From positions 1,116,001-1,180,000 of the forward strand of contig NZ_JALIQP010000002.1 in assembly GCF_023566055.1 (NCBI RefSeq): 64,000 bases of DNA, written 5' to 3'. The notes beneath the pieces are model-generated. The model saw only the letters and a program-made list of their open reading frames with translations, was not told the origin of the DNA and searched no databases. Below are positions 16,384 to 25,793 of this stretch, one piece after another (the stretch's first letter is position 1; each line of letters opens with the position of its first letter). Made by a program: the position numbers and the translations under genes. The stretch comes from Halosolutus amylolyticus (GTDB lineage: Archaea; Halobacteriota; Halobacteria; Halobacteriales; Natrialbaceae).

Positions 16384-17130
16384 TCAGAACGTGTCGACGA
16401 ACTTGTCGCGCCGGTAGAGGTCGAGTTCGCTCACGCTCGCCCCCTCTCGCGAGGCGGCGAAGACGATCGCGTCGGCGATTTCCTCGGGTTCGGTCGCCTC
16501 GTCGGGGTCGAAGACCTCTGCGAACGTCGTCCCGTCCGTCGTCTCGAACTCCGTCCGAACCTCGGACGGATTGACGACCGTGACGCCGACGCCGTCGTCG
16601 CCGACCTGCGCGGCGACGCTCTTGGCGAAGCCCCGGACCCACCACTTCGAGGCGGCGTAGACGGGATTGAACGATCGCGGGTACTGACCGGCGAAACTCC
16701 CGACGAAGAGCAGGTGACCCCCGCGTTCGCGAACGTGAGGGATGGCCGCCCGCGTCGCGTAGAAGACGCCGTCGACGTTGGTCTCCTGCATCGTCTCGTA
16801 CTCCTCGGTCGTCAGATCGGCGACGTCGCTCCCGCGGGAGAGGCCGGCGTTGTTCACCAGCACGTCGATCCCGCCGAACGTCGCGACGGTCTCGTCGATC
16901 AGGTCGTCGACGTCGTCCTCGTCGCGGACGTTCGTCGGGACGACCAGCGTCTCCACGCCGTGGGTCGTCTCGATCTCGTCCGCGAGGTCCGCGAGTCGGT
17001 CCTCGCTGCGGGACGCGAGGACGACGCTCGCCCCCTCGGCCGCGAGCGCGCGACACGTCGCCGCACCGATACCAGCGCTCGCACCCGTGACGATCGCTAC
17101 CCGGTCGTCGAGTTGGCCTTCGGCTGTCAT
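16384..17130 (-). CDS. SDR-family NAD(P)-dependent oxidoreductase
   Basis: 248 aa. Rossmann motif VTGASAGIGAAT, NNAG (VLVNNAGLSRG), catalytic Ser in VGSFAG and YxxxK as YAASKWW define a classical short-chain dehydrogenase. The substrate is not evident; ending SELDLYRRDKFVDTF is typical of the YdfG-like group. Start chosen at ATG 17128-17130 (MTAEGQLDDRVAIVTG); upstream in-frame sequence is not family-like. Divergent from the M50-CBS gene. Confidence 0.88.
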   Translation of the reverse strand: MTAEGQLDDRVAIVTGASAGIGAATCRALAAEGASVVLASRSEDRLADLADEIETTHGVETLVVPTNVRDEDDVDDLIDETVATFGGIDVLVNNAGLSRGSDVADLTTEEYETMQETNVDGVFYATRAAIPHVRERGGHLLFVGSFAGQYPRSFNPVYAASKWWVRGFAKSVAAQVGDDGVGVTVVNPSEVRTEFETTDGTTFAEVFDPDEATEPEEIADAIVFAASREGASVSELDLYRRDKFVDTF

Positions 17131-17250
17131 GGTCACTCCACTGTGTGTGGCCCAGGAACGTCGGTGTTTCGTCGCCTCGCCGGCAGTCGCGTCGGCGAAC
17201 CCGCCGCGAACCCGACACTGAAGTAGCCGCCGTCCCTCGCTGTGATTTAT

Positions 17251-18405
17251 ATGCGAAATTTTCACCTGACGACGATCTGGGGAATTCCGATCCGGATCAA
17301 CGTCTCGCTGCTGGTGTTCCTGCCGGTACTCGTCTGGCTGATCGCCGCGAGTGGCCAAATCGGGATCTACGCCTCGATCATCGACGGGTTCTCGCCGGCG
17401 ACCCTCGATCCGGCGCCGCTGGAGGAAGGCGCGACCCCGTGGCTGATCGGCGTCACGGGCGCGGTCGGGCTGTTCGTCAGCGTCGCGGCCCACGAACTCG
17501 GCCACGCCTACGCGGCCCGCCGGTACGACATCGGGACGGAGTCGATCACACTCTGGATCTTCGGCGGCCTGGCCGCCCTCGAGTCGATCCCCAGGGAGTG
17601 GAACCGCGAGTTCTGGATCGCCGTCGCGGGGCCGATCACGAGCGTCCTGGTCGGCGTCGGCTTCGCCGGCCTCCTGCAGGTCGTCCCGGGTGGGCTGCCG
17701 ATCGTCGTCTTCGTCGTCGGCTGGCTGGCGGTGATCAACGTCATCCTCGCGATCTTCAACATGGTCCCGGCGTTCCCGATGGACGGCGGCCGCGTCCTGC
17801 GGGCGCTGCTCTCCCGGCCCCGGAACCGATCGTACGCCCGGGCGACCCAGATCGCCGCCCGCATCGGGACGATCTTCGCGCTGCTGTTCGCCGTCGTCGG
17901 CATCCTCGGCTGGAACCCCGTCCTCGTGCTCGTCGCGCTGTTCATCTACGGCGCGGCGACCACCGAGTCCCGGACGGTCGTGCTCGACGAACTCCTCGCG
18001 GACGTGACCGCGACTGACGTGATGGACGCGCCGGTCCGATCGATTCCCGCGGATGCGACGGTCGACGAGTTCGCGAGCACGATGTTCCAGGAGCGACGCA
18101 GCGAGTACGTCGTCGTCGACGACGGCGACGTCGTCGGCTTCGTGACGCTGTCGGACGTGGGCCGGGTCGACCGCGCGGCGTTCGGGACGACGACGGTCCG
18201 CGAGATCGCGACCGCTGACGTGACGACCGTCGAGCCTGACACGCCCGCCTTCGACGTCCTGGTGTCGATGGGCCGGGCGCCCCTGGTCGTGGTCGTCGAG
18301 GAAGACGAACCGATCGGCACCGTCTCGCGCCGCGACCTCGGCGACGTTATGCAGCTCCGTCGAGAACTCGGTGCGCCCGGGCCGTTCGAGCGGGTACCGA
18401 TGTGA
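17251..18405 (+). CDS. M50 membrane metalloprotease with CBS domains
   Basis: 384 aa. MRNFHLTTIWGIPIRINVSLL begins the first membrane helix; HELGH at about residues 81-85 is the zinc motif and FPMDGGRVLRALL near 177 the third-ligand motif. A CBS pair follows (about 250-385: VMDAPVRSIPADATVDEFA and DVTTVEPDTPAFDVLVSMG), which may bind an adenine nucleotide and gate activity. This is the classic archaeal S2P-CBS architecture. ATG at 17251 follows an AT-rich TGATTTAT; a GTG at 17242 is a weaker option. Convergent with the M32 gene, 4 bp apart. Confidence 0.9.
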   Translation: MRNFHLTTIWGIPIRINVSLLVFLPVLVWLIAASGQIGIYASIIDGFSPATLDPAPLEEGATPWLIGVTGAVGLFVSVAAHELGHAYAARRYDIGTESITLWIFGGLAALESIPREWNREFWIAVAGPITSVLVGVGFAGLLQVVPGGLPIVVFVVGWLAVINVILAIFNMVPAFPMDGGRVLRALLSRPRNRSYARATQIAARIGTIFALLFAVVGILGWNPVLVLVALFIYGAATTESRTVVLDELLADVTATDVMDAPVRSIPADATVDEFASTMFQERRSEYVVVDDGDVVGFVTLSDVGRVDRAAFGTTTVREIATADVTTVEPDTPAFDVLVSMGRAPLVVVVEEDEPIGTVSRRDLGDVMQLRRELGAPGPFERVPM

Positions 18406-18409
18406 CGAA

Positions 18410-19927
18410 TTAGAGGTCGTACAGCTCGCCGTACTTTTCGTCGACGTACTCGAGGAAGTGATCGGCGGTGAATTCCTCGCCGGTCGCCCGCTCGATCAGG
18501 TCGGGCGTGGTGTACTGCTTGCCGTGCTGGTGGACGTTCTCGCGGAGCCAGCCGTTGAGGTCGTCGAACTCGCCCTCGCGGATGTCGTCGTCGAGGTCAC
18601 CCAGTTCGTCTTCGGCCGCGGCGTACAGTTGTGCCGCGAGCACGGAGCCAAGCGAGTACGTCGGGAAGTACCCGAACGAGCCGTGGGACCAGTGAATGTC
18701 CTGCAGACAGCCTTCGGCGTCGGTGTCGGGGCGGACGCCGAGGTACTCCTCGTACTTGTCGTTCCAGACCTTCGGCACGTCCTCGACGTCGAGGTCGCCC
18801 GAGATGAGCGCGCGCTCGATCTCGAACCGGATCACGATGTGGAGGTGATAGGTGAGTTCGTCCGCCTCGACGCGGATGAGGTTGTCGTCGTAGACCTGGT
18901 TCGCGGCCTCGTAGGCCTCCTCGGGGGAGACGTCCTCGAGTGAGGGGAAGCGCTCGCGCGCGATCGGCAGGAAGTGCTCCCAGAAGGGGCGCGATCGGCC
19001 GACGTGGTTCTCCCAGAGTCGCGACTGGGATTCGTGGACCGAGAGGTCGCGGGCCTCGCCGAGCGGGGTGCCGTAGCCCTCGTCGGGGAGGCCGAGCGTG
19101 TAGTTGGCGTGGCCGAACTCGTGGATCGTGGAGGTGATCGACCCGAGCAGGTCGTCCTCCTCGAAGCGGGTCGTCACGCGGGCGTCGAACTGGGTGCCCG
19201 AGGAGAACGGGTGCGGCGCGGTGTCGAGGCGGCCGCGATCCCAGTCGTAGCCGAGCGAGTCGAGCACGTCGCGCGCGAGGGCTTCCTGATCGTCGTCCTC
19301 GAACGCACCGGCGAAGGCGTCGGTCGCCAGGGCCGCGTCGCTGTCGTCGATCGAGTCGATCAGCGGGACGAGTTCGTCCCGAAGGCGCTCGAGCACCCGT
19401 TCGGCCGTCTCGAGGTCGAGGTACGGCTCGTACTCGGCGAAGAGCACGGCGTAGGGGTCGGCGTCGGGATCGATGTGCTCGGCGTACTCGCGCTTGAGTT
19501 CGACCAGTTTCTCGAGGGTCGGCGCGAACGCCTCGAAGTCGTCGTTCTCCTTGGCCGCCTTCCACTTGGGGTGGGCGTTCGCGGTCGTCTCGGAGATCTC
19601 CGCGACGAGTTCGCCGGGGACGCTCGTCTCGCGATCGTACTGTCGGCGGACCTCGCGGACGACCGCGGTCTGCTCCTCGGAGAGGTCGCTCCCCTCCAGT
19701 TCGTCGAGCAGGTCCCCCGTCTCCTCGGCGGTCAGGAGGTCGTGGCTGAGCGAGGACAGCGTCGAGAGTTGCTGTGCCCGGGCGGGCGTCCCCTCGTCGG
19801 GCATCACGACCTCCTGGTCCCACTGCAGGATGCCGGCGGCGTTGCCGACGTTCGAGATGCGAGTGACTCGCTCTTCGAACTGTTCGTACGTGCCATCCGT
19901 CTCCTGTGGGGACTGATCTGTCGCCAT
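18410..19927 (-). CDS. M32-family metallocarboxypeptidase (Taq type)
   Basis: 505 aa, standard for the M32 family. HEFGH (in STIHEFGHANY) is the zinc motif, with the third-ligand Glu in DLSVHESQSRLWEN. Other conserved blocks: HPFSSGTQFDARVTTRFEE and HWSHGSFGYFPTYSLGSV near the C-terminus. It removes C-terminal residues from peptides in the cytoplasm. The start is ATG 19925-19927 (MATDQSPQETDGTYEQF). Neighbour of the small membrane protein gene, in divergent orientation. Confidence 0.95.
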   Translation of the reverse strand: MATDQSPQETDGTYEQFEERVTRISNVGNAAGILQWDQEVVMPDEGTPARAQQLSTLSSLSHDLLTAEETGDLLDELEGSDLSEEQTAVVREVRRQYDRETSVPGELVAEISETTANAHPKWKAAKENDDFEAFAPTLEKLVELKREYAEHIDPDADPYAVLFAEYEPYLDLETAERVLERLRDELVPLIDSIDDSDAALATDAFAGAFEDDDQEALARDVLDSLGYDWDRGRLDTAPHPFSSGTQFDARVTTRFEEDDLLGSITSTIHEFGHANYTLGLPDEGYGTPLGEARDLSVHESQSRLWENHVGRSRPFWEHFLPIARERFPSLEDVSPEEAYEAANQVYDDNLIRVEADELTYHLHIVIRFEIERALISGDLDVEDVPKVWNDKYEEYLGVRPDTDAEGCLQDIHWSHGSFGYFPTYSLGSVLAAQLYAAAEDELGDLDDDIREGEFDDLNGWLRENVHQHGKQYTTPDLIERATGEEFTADHFLEYVDEKYGELYDL

Positions 19928-20112
19928 CGAGACGTACTTGCCGCGGCAGCGATTTTAACGTCGTGGTCTCTCTCCCACGCTGCCGTGACGGCACAGATCG
20001 ATCGTCGAGCAGGTATCCTGTGGACCTCCTGACCGGTGGATCGAGCGATCGTGAAATGCGCATAGAACGTGCAAGCCGTGAACTGTTCGCTCGCACTGAC
20101 GAGTTCCCGTAC

Positions 20113-20469
20113 ATGGTAGTTGCATCGATCGTCGTCTTCTTCGTCAGCCTGCTCATCGGCGCGCTCGGCATCTACATCGGCGCGCGAGTGATCGTCGGCG
20201 CCGGCGACTACGATCACGCCATCGTCACCGCCCTGATCGGGGCGATCGTCTGGGCGGTCGTCGGCTTCGTCGTCGGCTGGATCCCGCTACTGGGGCCGTT
20301 GCTCGCCCTGCTCGCGTACGTCGCCGTGATCAATTTCCGGTATCCGGGCGAGTGGACCGCCGCCGCGATGATCGGCCTCGTCGCGTGGGTCACCGTCCTG
20401 ATCGTCCTCTACGCCCTCGCCGCGATCGGCGTCACCGGGTTCGAAGCGGTCGGGGTCCCCGGCGTCTGA
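20113..20469 (+). CDS. Small haloarchaeal membrane protein, four TM segments
   Basis: 118 aa from ATG 20113 (MVVASIVVFFVSLLIGALGIYIGARV). Four hydrophobic helices with Gly-rich faces: residues about 2-26, 37-55, 58-75 and 83-105. Not recognised beyond being a haloarchaeal membrane protein. An ATG at 20056 would add 19 residues, but those codons have low GC at third positions and a basic composition, unlike the rest, so the shorter form is preferred. Confidence 0.65.
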   Translation: MVVASIVVFFVSLLIGALGIYIGARVIVGAGDYDHAIVTALIGAIVWAVVGFVVGWIPLLGPLLALLAYVAVINFRYPGEWTAAAMIGLVAWVTVLIVLYALAAIGVTGFEAVGVPGV

Positions 20470-20530
20470 CCGGCTTCACCGCGATTTCCGACACGCACCG
20501 TTAACCGTCTCGACGGACAAGTCACCGGAT

Positions 20531-20806
20531 ATGGGATTCTTCGAGGACCTCGGGCGGAAGGTCGGCCAGTTCACCGAAGAAGCGAAACGGGCCGCAGCCG
20601 AGGACGCGCCGTACGCCTGCAGAGACTGCGGGGAGCGGTTCTACACGGAACAGGCGGAGTGCCCGCAGTGTGGAAGCGAGAACGTGGCGCAACGCGAATC
20701 GAGCACACGCGAGACCGGGGACAGCGAAGCTAGCGGCGACACCATCGACGACGGTGGCACAGCGCCGGACGACGCGAGTGAGGCCGACGGATCGGGCTCC
20801 GGCTGA
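20531..20806 (+). CDS. Zinc-ribbon protein
   Basis: 91 aa. A short amphipathic N-terminus (MGFFEDLGRKVGQFTEEAKRAA) is followed by a rubredoxin-like ribbon with two CxxC knuckles (ACRDCGERF and CPQCGSEN), then a disordered acidic Ser/Gly/Asp tail. Members are small haloarchaeal proteins of unknown role, perhaps binding nucleic acid or partner proteins. Convergent with the M20 peptidase gene, 6 bp apart. Confidence 0.75.
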   Translation: MGFFEDLGRKVGQFTEEAKRAAAEDAPYACRDCGERFYTEQAECPQCGSENVAQRESSTRETGDSEASGDTIDDGGTAPDDASEADGSGSG

Positions 20807-20812
20807 GAACGA

Positions 20813-21907
20813 TTACCGGAGCCAGCCCTCGGCCGCCCGCCGGTAGATCTCGGTACAGCGCTCGAGGACGTCGATCGAGACGCTCTCGTCGTCGGTGTGG
20901 GCCTCGCCGGGTTCCGACGGCCCGCAGACGACGGGCTGGGTCCCGGCCTGGGCGAGCCAGCCGGCGTCCGTCGCGTGCGGTTTCGTCACGAGTTCCGGTG
21001 TACCGGACTGGGCCGCGTCGGCCGCGTCGCGAACCGTCTCGGCGAACGCCTCGTCCTCGCACCGCATCGGCGGCAGGTCCTGGTCGACGGTCCATTCGAC
21101 GCCCGGAATCGCTTCGACCCGGTCGATCGGCGCTCGCTCGCCCGGTACCGTACGTTCGTCGACCGTGATCGCACAGCGATCGGGGACGACGTTCCAGCCG
21201 GATCCGCCTTCGATTTCGGTGACGACGACGCTTCCCGCGAGCGTCTCGCCGGCGACCTCGATCGACGGGGGTTCGAGTTCGCGAACCAGGTCCACGGCGT
21301 CCGTCGCGCGATAGATCGCGTTCTCGCCGGCCTCGGCCTCGCTCGCGTGGGCCGACTCGCCGCTCGCCGTGATCGTGCTTCCCCGACGGCCCTTGTGTGC
21401 GACCGCGACGTCGGTCACGCCCGGTGCGGAGTAGCCCGTCGACCCTTCGCCGACGATCGCGTAGTCGGGCGCGAACCCCCGTTCGATCGCGTGGCGCGCG
21501 CCGACGCCGCCGACCTCCTCGCCGACGAAACTCGCGAAGACGAGTTCGCCGGCTGGGTCGGCCGCCTCGAAGGCGATCATCGCAGCCGCAACGGCCCCCT
21601 TCATGTCCGCCGCGCCGCGGCCGTAGAGCCTGTCGTCGCGTTCCTCGACGACGTACGCGGGGTCGGTACTCTCGCCGCCGTTATCCGTCACCTGCGAGTC
21701 CCCCGGCGCGACGACGTCGTGGTGGCCGACCAGCGCCAGCGTCTCTTCGCCGCGTCCCGTGCGAGCGATCACGTTGCCGACCTCGTCGCGCCGGACCTCG
21801 GCGTCGGTTTCGCGGCGGAGCCAGTCCTCGATGTGATCGCCAGCGGCCGTCTCGTCCTCGTGGCTCGGGATCGCGACGAGGTCGCGCGTCAGATCGACGA
21901 TCGTCAT
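20813..21907 (-). CDS. M20-family metallopeptidase/deacylase
   Basis: 364 aa. Metal and catalytic sites: GHHDVVAPGDS, GRGAADMKGAVAA and FVGEEVGGVGA, followed by the dimerisation lid (GRRGSTITASGESAHASEA) and a final metal His region (THKP-like TKPHATDAGWLAQAG, GEAHTDDESV). The group includes ArgE/DapE and carboxypeptidases; substrate class cannot be fixed from sequence, but a succinyl-diaminopimelate or acetylornithine-type amide is plausible. Start ATG 21905-21907 (MTIVDLTRDLVAIPSHEDE) matches the family. Confidence 0.88.
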   Translation of the reverse strand: MTIVDLTRDLVAIPSHEDETAAGDHIEDWLRRETDAEVRRDEVGNVIARTGRGEETLALVGHHDVVAPGDSQVTDNGGESTDPAYVVEERDDRLYGRGAADMKGAVAAAMIAFEAADPAGELVFASFVGEEVGGVGARHAIERGFAPDYAIVGEGSTGYSAPGVTDVAVAHKGRRGSTITASGESAHASEAEAGENAIYRATDAVDLVRELEPPSIEVAGETLAGSVVVTEIEGGSGWNVVPDRCAITVDERTVPGERAPIDRVEAIPGVEWTVDQDLPPMRCEDEAFAETVRDAADAAQSGTPELVTKPHATDAGWLAQAGTQPVVCGPSEPGEAHTDDESVSIDVLERCTEIYRRAAEGWLR

Positions 21908-22028
21908 GCCGGCGTCTTCGGCGGCCAGGGAGTTGAGGGCACCGGCGCCACCGGGACACGCGGCCGGCGGGCGCTTCCGGCGGACGGACACCACCGGAGC
22001 ACTGTCGCACGCCCGGCCGACGATCGGC

Positions 22029-23678
22029 TCACTGTACCTGCTCGTACATCGGCGTTCGATCGGGCTCGCCGTCGCTCGTCAGCCGATCGACGCTCTCGCC
22101 GACGTCCCGCAGGCTGGCGGTCTGTTCCTGGCTGGCCGCGGCGACCGACTCGGCCGCCTCGGCGACCCGATCGGCGGCCTCCGAGAGGTCGTCGATCGAG
22201 TCGGCGATCGACTCGATACTGTGTGCCTGCTGGTCCGTCGCCGCCGCCACGTCGTCCATGCCGGCCGCGGTCGACCGGGCCGACTCGTGAATCGCCTCGA
22301 GCGAGTCGACCGTGTCGCGAATCCGCTCCGTGCCGGCGTCGACCCGCTCGACCGTCTCGTCTGTCGTCTCGATCGTTGCCGCGGCGTCGGCCCTGACGGA
22401 TTCGACGGCCGATTCGATCGCCTTGAGGTCGGACTGGGTCTGCTCGGCGAACGAGCCGACCTCGTTCGCGATGACCTCGAGCGCGCCGGTCGCCTCGGAC
22501 CCGCCCGAGCCACGGGACGCCTCGATCATCGCGTTTTTCGCCAGGAGCGTCGTTCGCCTGGCGAGGTCGTCCAGCCGATCGACGACCTCGTCGATCTCGT
22601 CGGTGCGCTCCTCGAGCGACGACACCGCCGTCGAGACGTCGTCGACGGCCGTTTCGATCGCCTCGAGTTCCGCGAGCGCCTCGTCGGCCGCGTCGACCCC
22701 GTCGGCGGCGAGGGATTCGGTACGCTGGCTCTCGTCGTGGACCTCGTCGGCGACGCTCGCGACCTCCTCGACGGCCGCGCTCACCTCGCCGACGTCGGTC
22801 GCCGCCCGATCGATCGAGTCGGCCTGACTCGCCGCGTGCGTGCTGATCGCCTCGGCGCGCCGTGCGACGACCGCGCTCGCCTCGTGCAGTTCGTCGATCG
22901 GCTTCTGGACGTCGGCCTCGACCTCGCGGGCCAGCCGTTCGCGACGCTCGATCGCGTCCTCGAGTCGCTGGGCGTAGGAGTCGACGTACGTATCGGTCGC
23001 GACCTGCAGGTCGAGGTTGATGATCCGCAACAGCGAGAGGACGTCCATCATCCCGTCGTCGATCGCCGACCGGACCGTCTCCTCGAAGGAGTCGTCGAGG
23101 CCGTCGTCCTCGCCGTCGTCGCCGCCGAGACCGAGCGCGCCGGCGAGGCGGCCGAACCCGCCGTCGTCTCGCTCGGCGTCGCGTTCCTCGGCCCACTCCT
23201 CGATGGCGTCGACGACCTGGTCCTGGACGCGCTCGTTGAGCCGCGACATGATGAGGTCGTAGTAGACGCCGTACTGCCCGACGTAGTGTTTCAGCGGCAT
23301 ATCGAGCAGTTCGTGGAGTTTGCCGATCCGGGCCCGATTTTTGAAGTACGCCCGGTCGTAGTCACCGGTCGCGAGCGAGACGAGGTAGGCCTGCTGCGTC
23401 CGTTTCAGGGCCTCGACTCCCTTCGGCGATCGATCGATGACCTCGCGGGTCCCCTCGTACGCCAGGAGGTTGTCGTAGAAGTCGTCGGCGATCTGCTCCC
23501 GGTTCGCTCGCAACAGCGGTTCGAGGTCCGACAGCCGCCGCTCGTCGGCACCGTCGAAACCGATAAAGTCCTTTCGCCAGGCGATCTCGTCCTCGTCGAG
23601 CCCGATGTCGTCGACGAGATCGTCGACGTCGAGATACGGGTTCAGTCCACCGCGACCGAACGACTCCGCAGGGTTCAT
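22029..23678 (-). CDS. HemAT-like globin-coupled methyl-accepting transducer
   Basis: 549 aa soluble chemoreceptor. Residues about 30-190 form a globin-coupled sensor domain with the likely proximal haem ligand His122 in IGKLHELLDMPLKHYVGQYG. A Ser/Ala/Glu-rich coiled-coil signalling domain follows, with a divergent tip (AKNAMIEASRGSGG, VIANEVGSFAEQTQSDL). Haem-bound oxygen sensing that drives aerotaxis through CheA/CheW is established for Halobacterium HemAT. No che genes are in the window. The lack of membrane helices fits a cytoplasmic oxygen sensor. Confidence 0.9.
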   Translation of the reverse strand: MNPAESFGRGGLNPYLDVDDLVDDIGLDEDEIAWRKDFIGFDGADERRLSDLEPLLRANREQIADDFYDNLLAYEGTREVIDRSPKGVEALKRTQQAYLVSLATGDYDRAYFKNRARIGKLHELLDMPLKHYVGQYGVYYDLIMSRLNERVQDQVVDAIEEWAEERDAERDDGGFGRLAGALGLGGDDGEDDGLDDSFEETVRSAIDDGMMDVLSLLRIINLDLQVATDTYVDSYAQRLEDAIERRERLAREVEADVQKPIDELHEASAVVARRAEAISTHAASQADSIDRAATDVGEVSAAVEEVASVADEVHDESQRTESLAADGVDAADEALAELEAIETAVDDVSTAVSSLEERTDEIDEVVDRLDDLARRTTLLAKNAMIEASRGSGGSEATGALEVIANEVGSFAEQTQSDLKAIESAVESVRADAAATIETTDETVERVDAGTERIRDTVDSLEAIHESARSTAAGMDDVAAATDQQAHSIESIADSIDDLSEAADRVAEAAESVAAASQEQTASLRDVGESVDRLTSDGEPDRTPMYEQVQ

Positions 23679-23831
23679 GCGAGAACGTGTTCGGCCCGGA
23701 CTTTAAGGGCCAGCGTGACTTCCCGCGACGCTGGAACGTCACGAAAATCGATACCGGTCGAGTCGATCGTCGATCGATCGCGCGCTGTGCCGGTGGAACA
23801 CCCTTATGGGCGTACGTGCCCGAGTTCGAGT

Positions 23832-25712
23832 ATGCACGTCGTGCCGGACACGAGCGTGGTCATCGACGGCCGCGTCTCGGCGACGATCGAAGACGGGCAG
23901 TTCGAGGGAGCGACGATTTCGGTGCCGGAAGCCGTCGTCGCGGAACTCGAAGCGCAGGCAAACGACGGGATCGAGACCGGCTGGGACGGCCTCGAAGAGC
24001 TCCAGCGGCTCGCCGACCTGGCCGACGATGGCGTCGTCGACATCGAGTACGTCGGCGAGCGACCCAGCGCGATCGAGCGCGGCCACGCCTCCGAGGGCGA
24101 GATCGACGCGCTCATCCGCGATATCGCCGAGGATCTCGAGGCCACGTTCATCACCAGCGACGTCGTCCAGGCCGAGGTCGCCCGGGCGAAGGGCCTCGAC
24201 GTCGAGCACGTCTCGCCCGAGACCCGGAAAGTGGGGACGATCGCCGTCGAAGAGTTCTTCGACGACCAGACGATGAGCGTCCACCTCAAGACGGACACCG
24301 TCCCGATGGCCAAGCGGGGCGAACTCGGCGAGATGCGGTACGAGAAAATCGCCGACGAGCCGACCGACGAGGATCAGATGGACGAGTGGGCCCGCGAGGT
24401 CGTCGACAGCGCCAAGGAAGCTGCCGGCGGCTTCATCGAACTCTCCGAACCCGGAATGAAGATCGTCCAGTTCCGGGACTACCGGATCGCGATCGGCCGC
24501 CCGCCCTTTTCAGACGGCATCGAGATCACCGCGGTGCGGCCGATCGCCCAGACCGACCTCGAGGACTACGAGCACGCCGACGAACTCAAGGAGCGACTCC
24601 TCGAGCGCCAGCGCGGCGTCCTCATCTCCGGGTCGCCCGGCGCCGGGAAGTCGACGCTCGCCCAGGCGGTGGCGCGCTACCTCAACGACCACGAGTACGC
24701 GGTCAAGACGATGGAGAAACCGCGCGACCTGCAGGTCGGCCCCGAGATCACCCAGTACACCGAACTGGGCGGCGAGATGGAGAAGACGGCCGACGCCCTG
24801 CTGATGGTCCGGCCCGACTACACGATCTACGACGAGGTCCGCAAGACCAACGACTTCGAGGTCTTCGCGGACATGCGTCTGGCGGGCGTGGGTATGATCG
24901 GCGTCGTCCACGCGACCCGGCCGATCGACGCCCTCCAGCGCCTCATCGGCCGCGTGGAACTGGGGATGATCCCCCAGATCGTCGACACCGTCGTCTACGT
25001 CGAGACCGGCGAGATCGCGAAGGTGTACGACGTCAAGACCGAGGTCAAGGTCCCCGCGGGGCTCACCGAGGAGGACCTCGCCCGGCCCGTCATCCTCGTC
25101 ACGGACTTCCAGACCGGCGAACCCGAGTACGAGATCTACACGTTCAACCGCCAGGTCGTCACCGTCCCGCTCACGGACGAGGAAGGCGGCCCCGGCACGG
25201 AGTCCGGCGTCGACCGCATCGCCAAACAGGAGATCGAACGCGAGATCCGATCGGTCGCGCGGGGCTACGTCGACGTCCAGCTCACAAGCCAGGACACGGC
25301 CGTCGTCTACGTCGAGGAGGACGACATCTCGAGCGTGATCGGCAAGGGCGGCGGTCGGATCACCGACATCGAGAACCGGCTGGGGATCGACATCGACGTC
25401 CGCACCCACGACGAGAACCCGAACTACGGCGCGGGCGCCGGCGGTGCTGGCGGCGGCGCGAGCGGCGGACGTGGTGGCGGTGGGGGCCAGGCCGGCCAGA
25501 TGGTCCAGCCCGAAATCACCTCCCGCCACATCGTCATCCCCGTCGACGGCAACCACGGCGAGACCGTCGAGGTCCAGGCCGGCGGCGACTACCTCTTCAC
25601 CGCGACGGTGAGCCGCGGCGGCGAAATTCAGGTCTCGAGAGGGAGCGCGATCGCGGACGAACTGGAGCAGGCGATCGATCGGACGGAGCCGATCACGGTC
25701 GTGCCCTCCTGA
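23832..25712 (+). CDS. PIN domain-ATPase-KH protein (PINc/VapC-PilT type)
   Basis: 626 aa. An N-terminal PIN nuclease domain (VPDTSVVIDGRVSATIE, with later acidic residues in ITSDVVQAEVA), then a PilT/VirB11-type ATPase with Walker A GSPGAGKSTLAQAV and downstream DEVRKTNDFEVFADMRLAGVG and GVVHATRPIDALQRL, then a KH-like RNA-binding segment (DDISSVIGKGGGRITDIE). A Gly-rich linker follows before a short beta domain. This archaeal family is widespread and thought to act in RNA metabolism. ATG at 23832 lies about 27 nt after CTTATGGG (leaderless). Confidence 0.9.
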   Translation: MHVVPDTSVVIDGRVSATIEDGQFEGATISVPEAVVAELEAQANDGIETGWDGLEELQRLADLADDGVVDIEYVGERPSAIERGHASEGEIDALIRDIAEDLEATFITSDVVQAEVARAKGLDVEHVSPETRKVGTIAVEEFFDDQTMSVHLKTDTVPMAKRGELGEMRYEKIADEPTDEDQMDEWAREVVDSAKEAAGGFIELSEPGMKIVQFRDYRIAIGRPPFSDGIEITAVRPIAQTDLEDYEHADELKERLLERQRGVLISGSPGAGKSTLAQAVARYLNDHEYAVKTMEKPRDLQVGPEITQYTELGGEMEKTADALLMVRPDYTIYDEVRKTNDFEVFADMRLAGVGMIGVVHATRPIDALQRLIGRVELGMIPQIVDTVVYVETGEIAKVYDVKTEVKVPAGLTEEDLARPVILVTDFQTGEPEYEIYTFNRQVVTVPLTDEEGGPGTESGVDRIAKQEIEREIRSVARGYVDVQLTSQDTAVVYVEEDDISSVIGKGGGRITDIENRLGIDIDVRTHDENPNYGAGAGGAGGGASGGRGGGGGQAGQMVQPEITSRHIVIPVDGNHGETVEVQAGGDYLFTATVSRGGEIQVSRGSAIADELEQAIDRTEPITVVPS

Positions 25713-25793
25713 GAACGGTACCGCGAGCGAGTGAGCCGATCGAGCGGCTTTTTGGTGCAGATTTTTCGAGGAGCGAGCGGTTTTTGACGTAGG

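Noticed and set aside
20056-20112. Longer start for the 20113 membrane protein
   Set aside because: Low GC at third codon positions and basic residues, unlike the rest of the gene.
23687-25792. 701-codon frame overlapping the PIN-ATPase
   Set aside because: Arg-rich shadow of the true frame, which has PIN, Walker and KH motifs.
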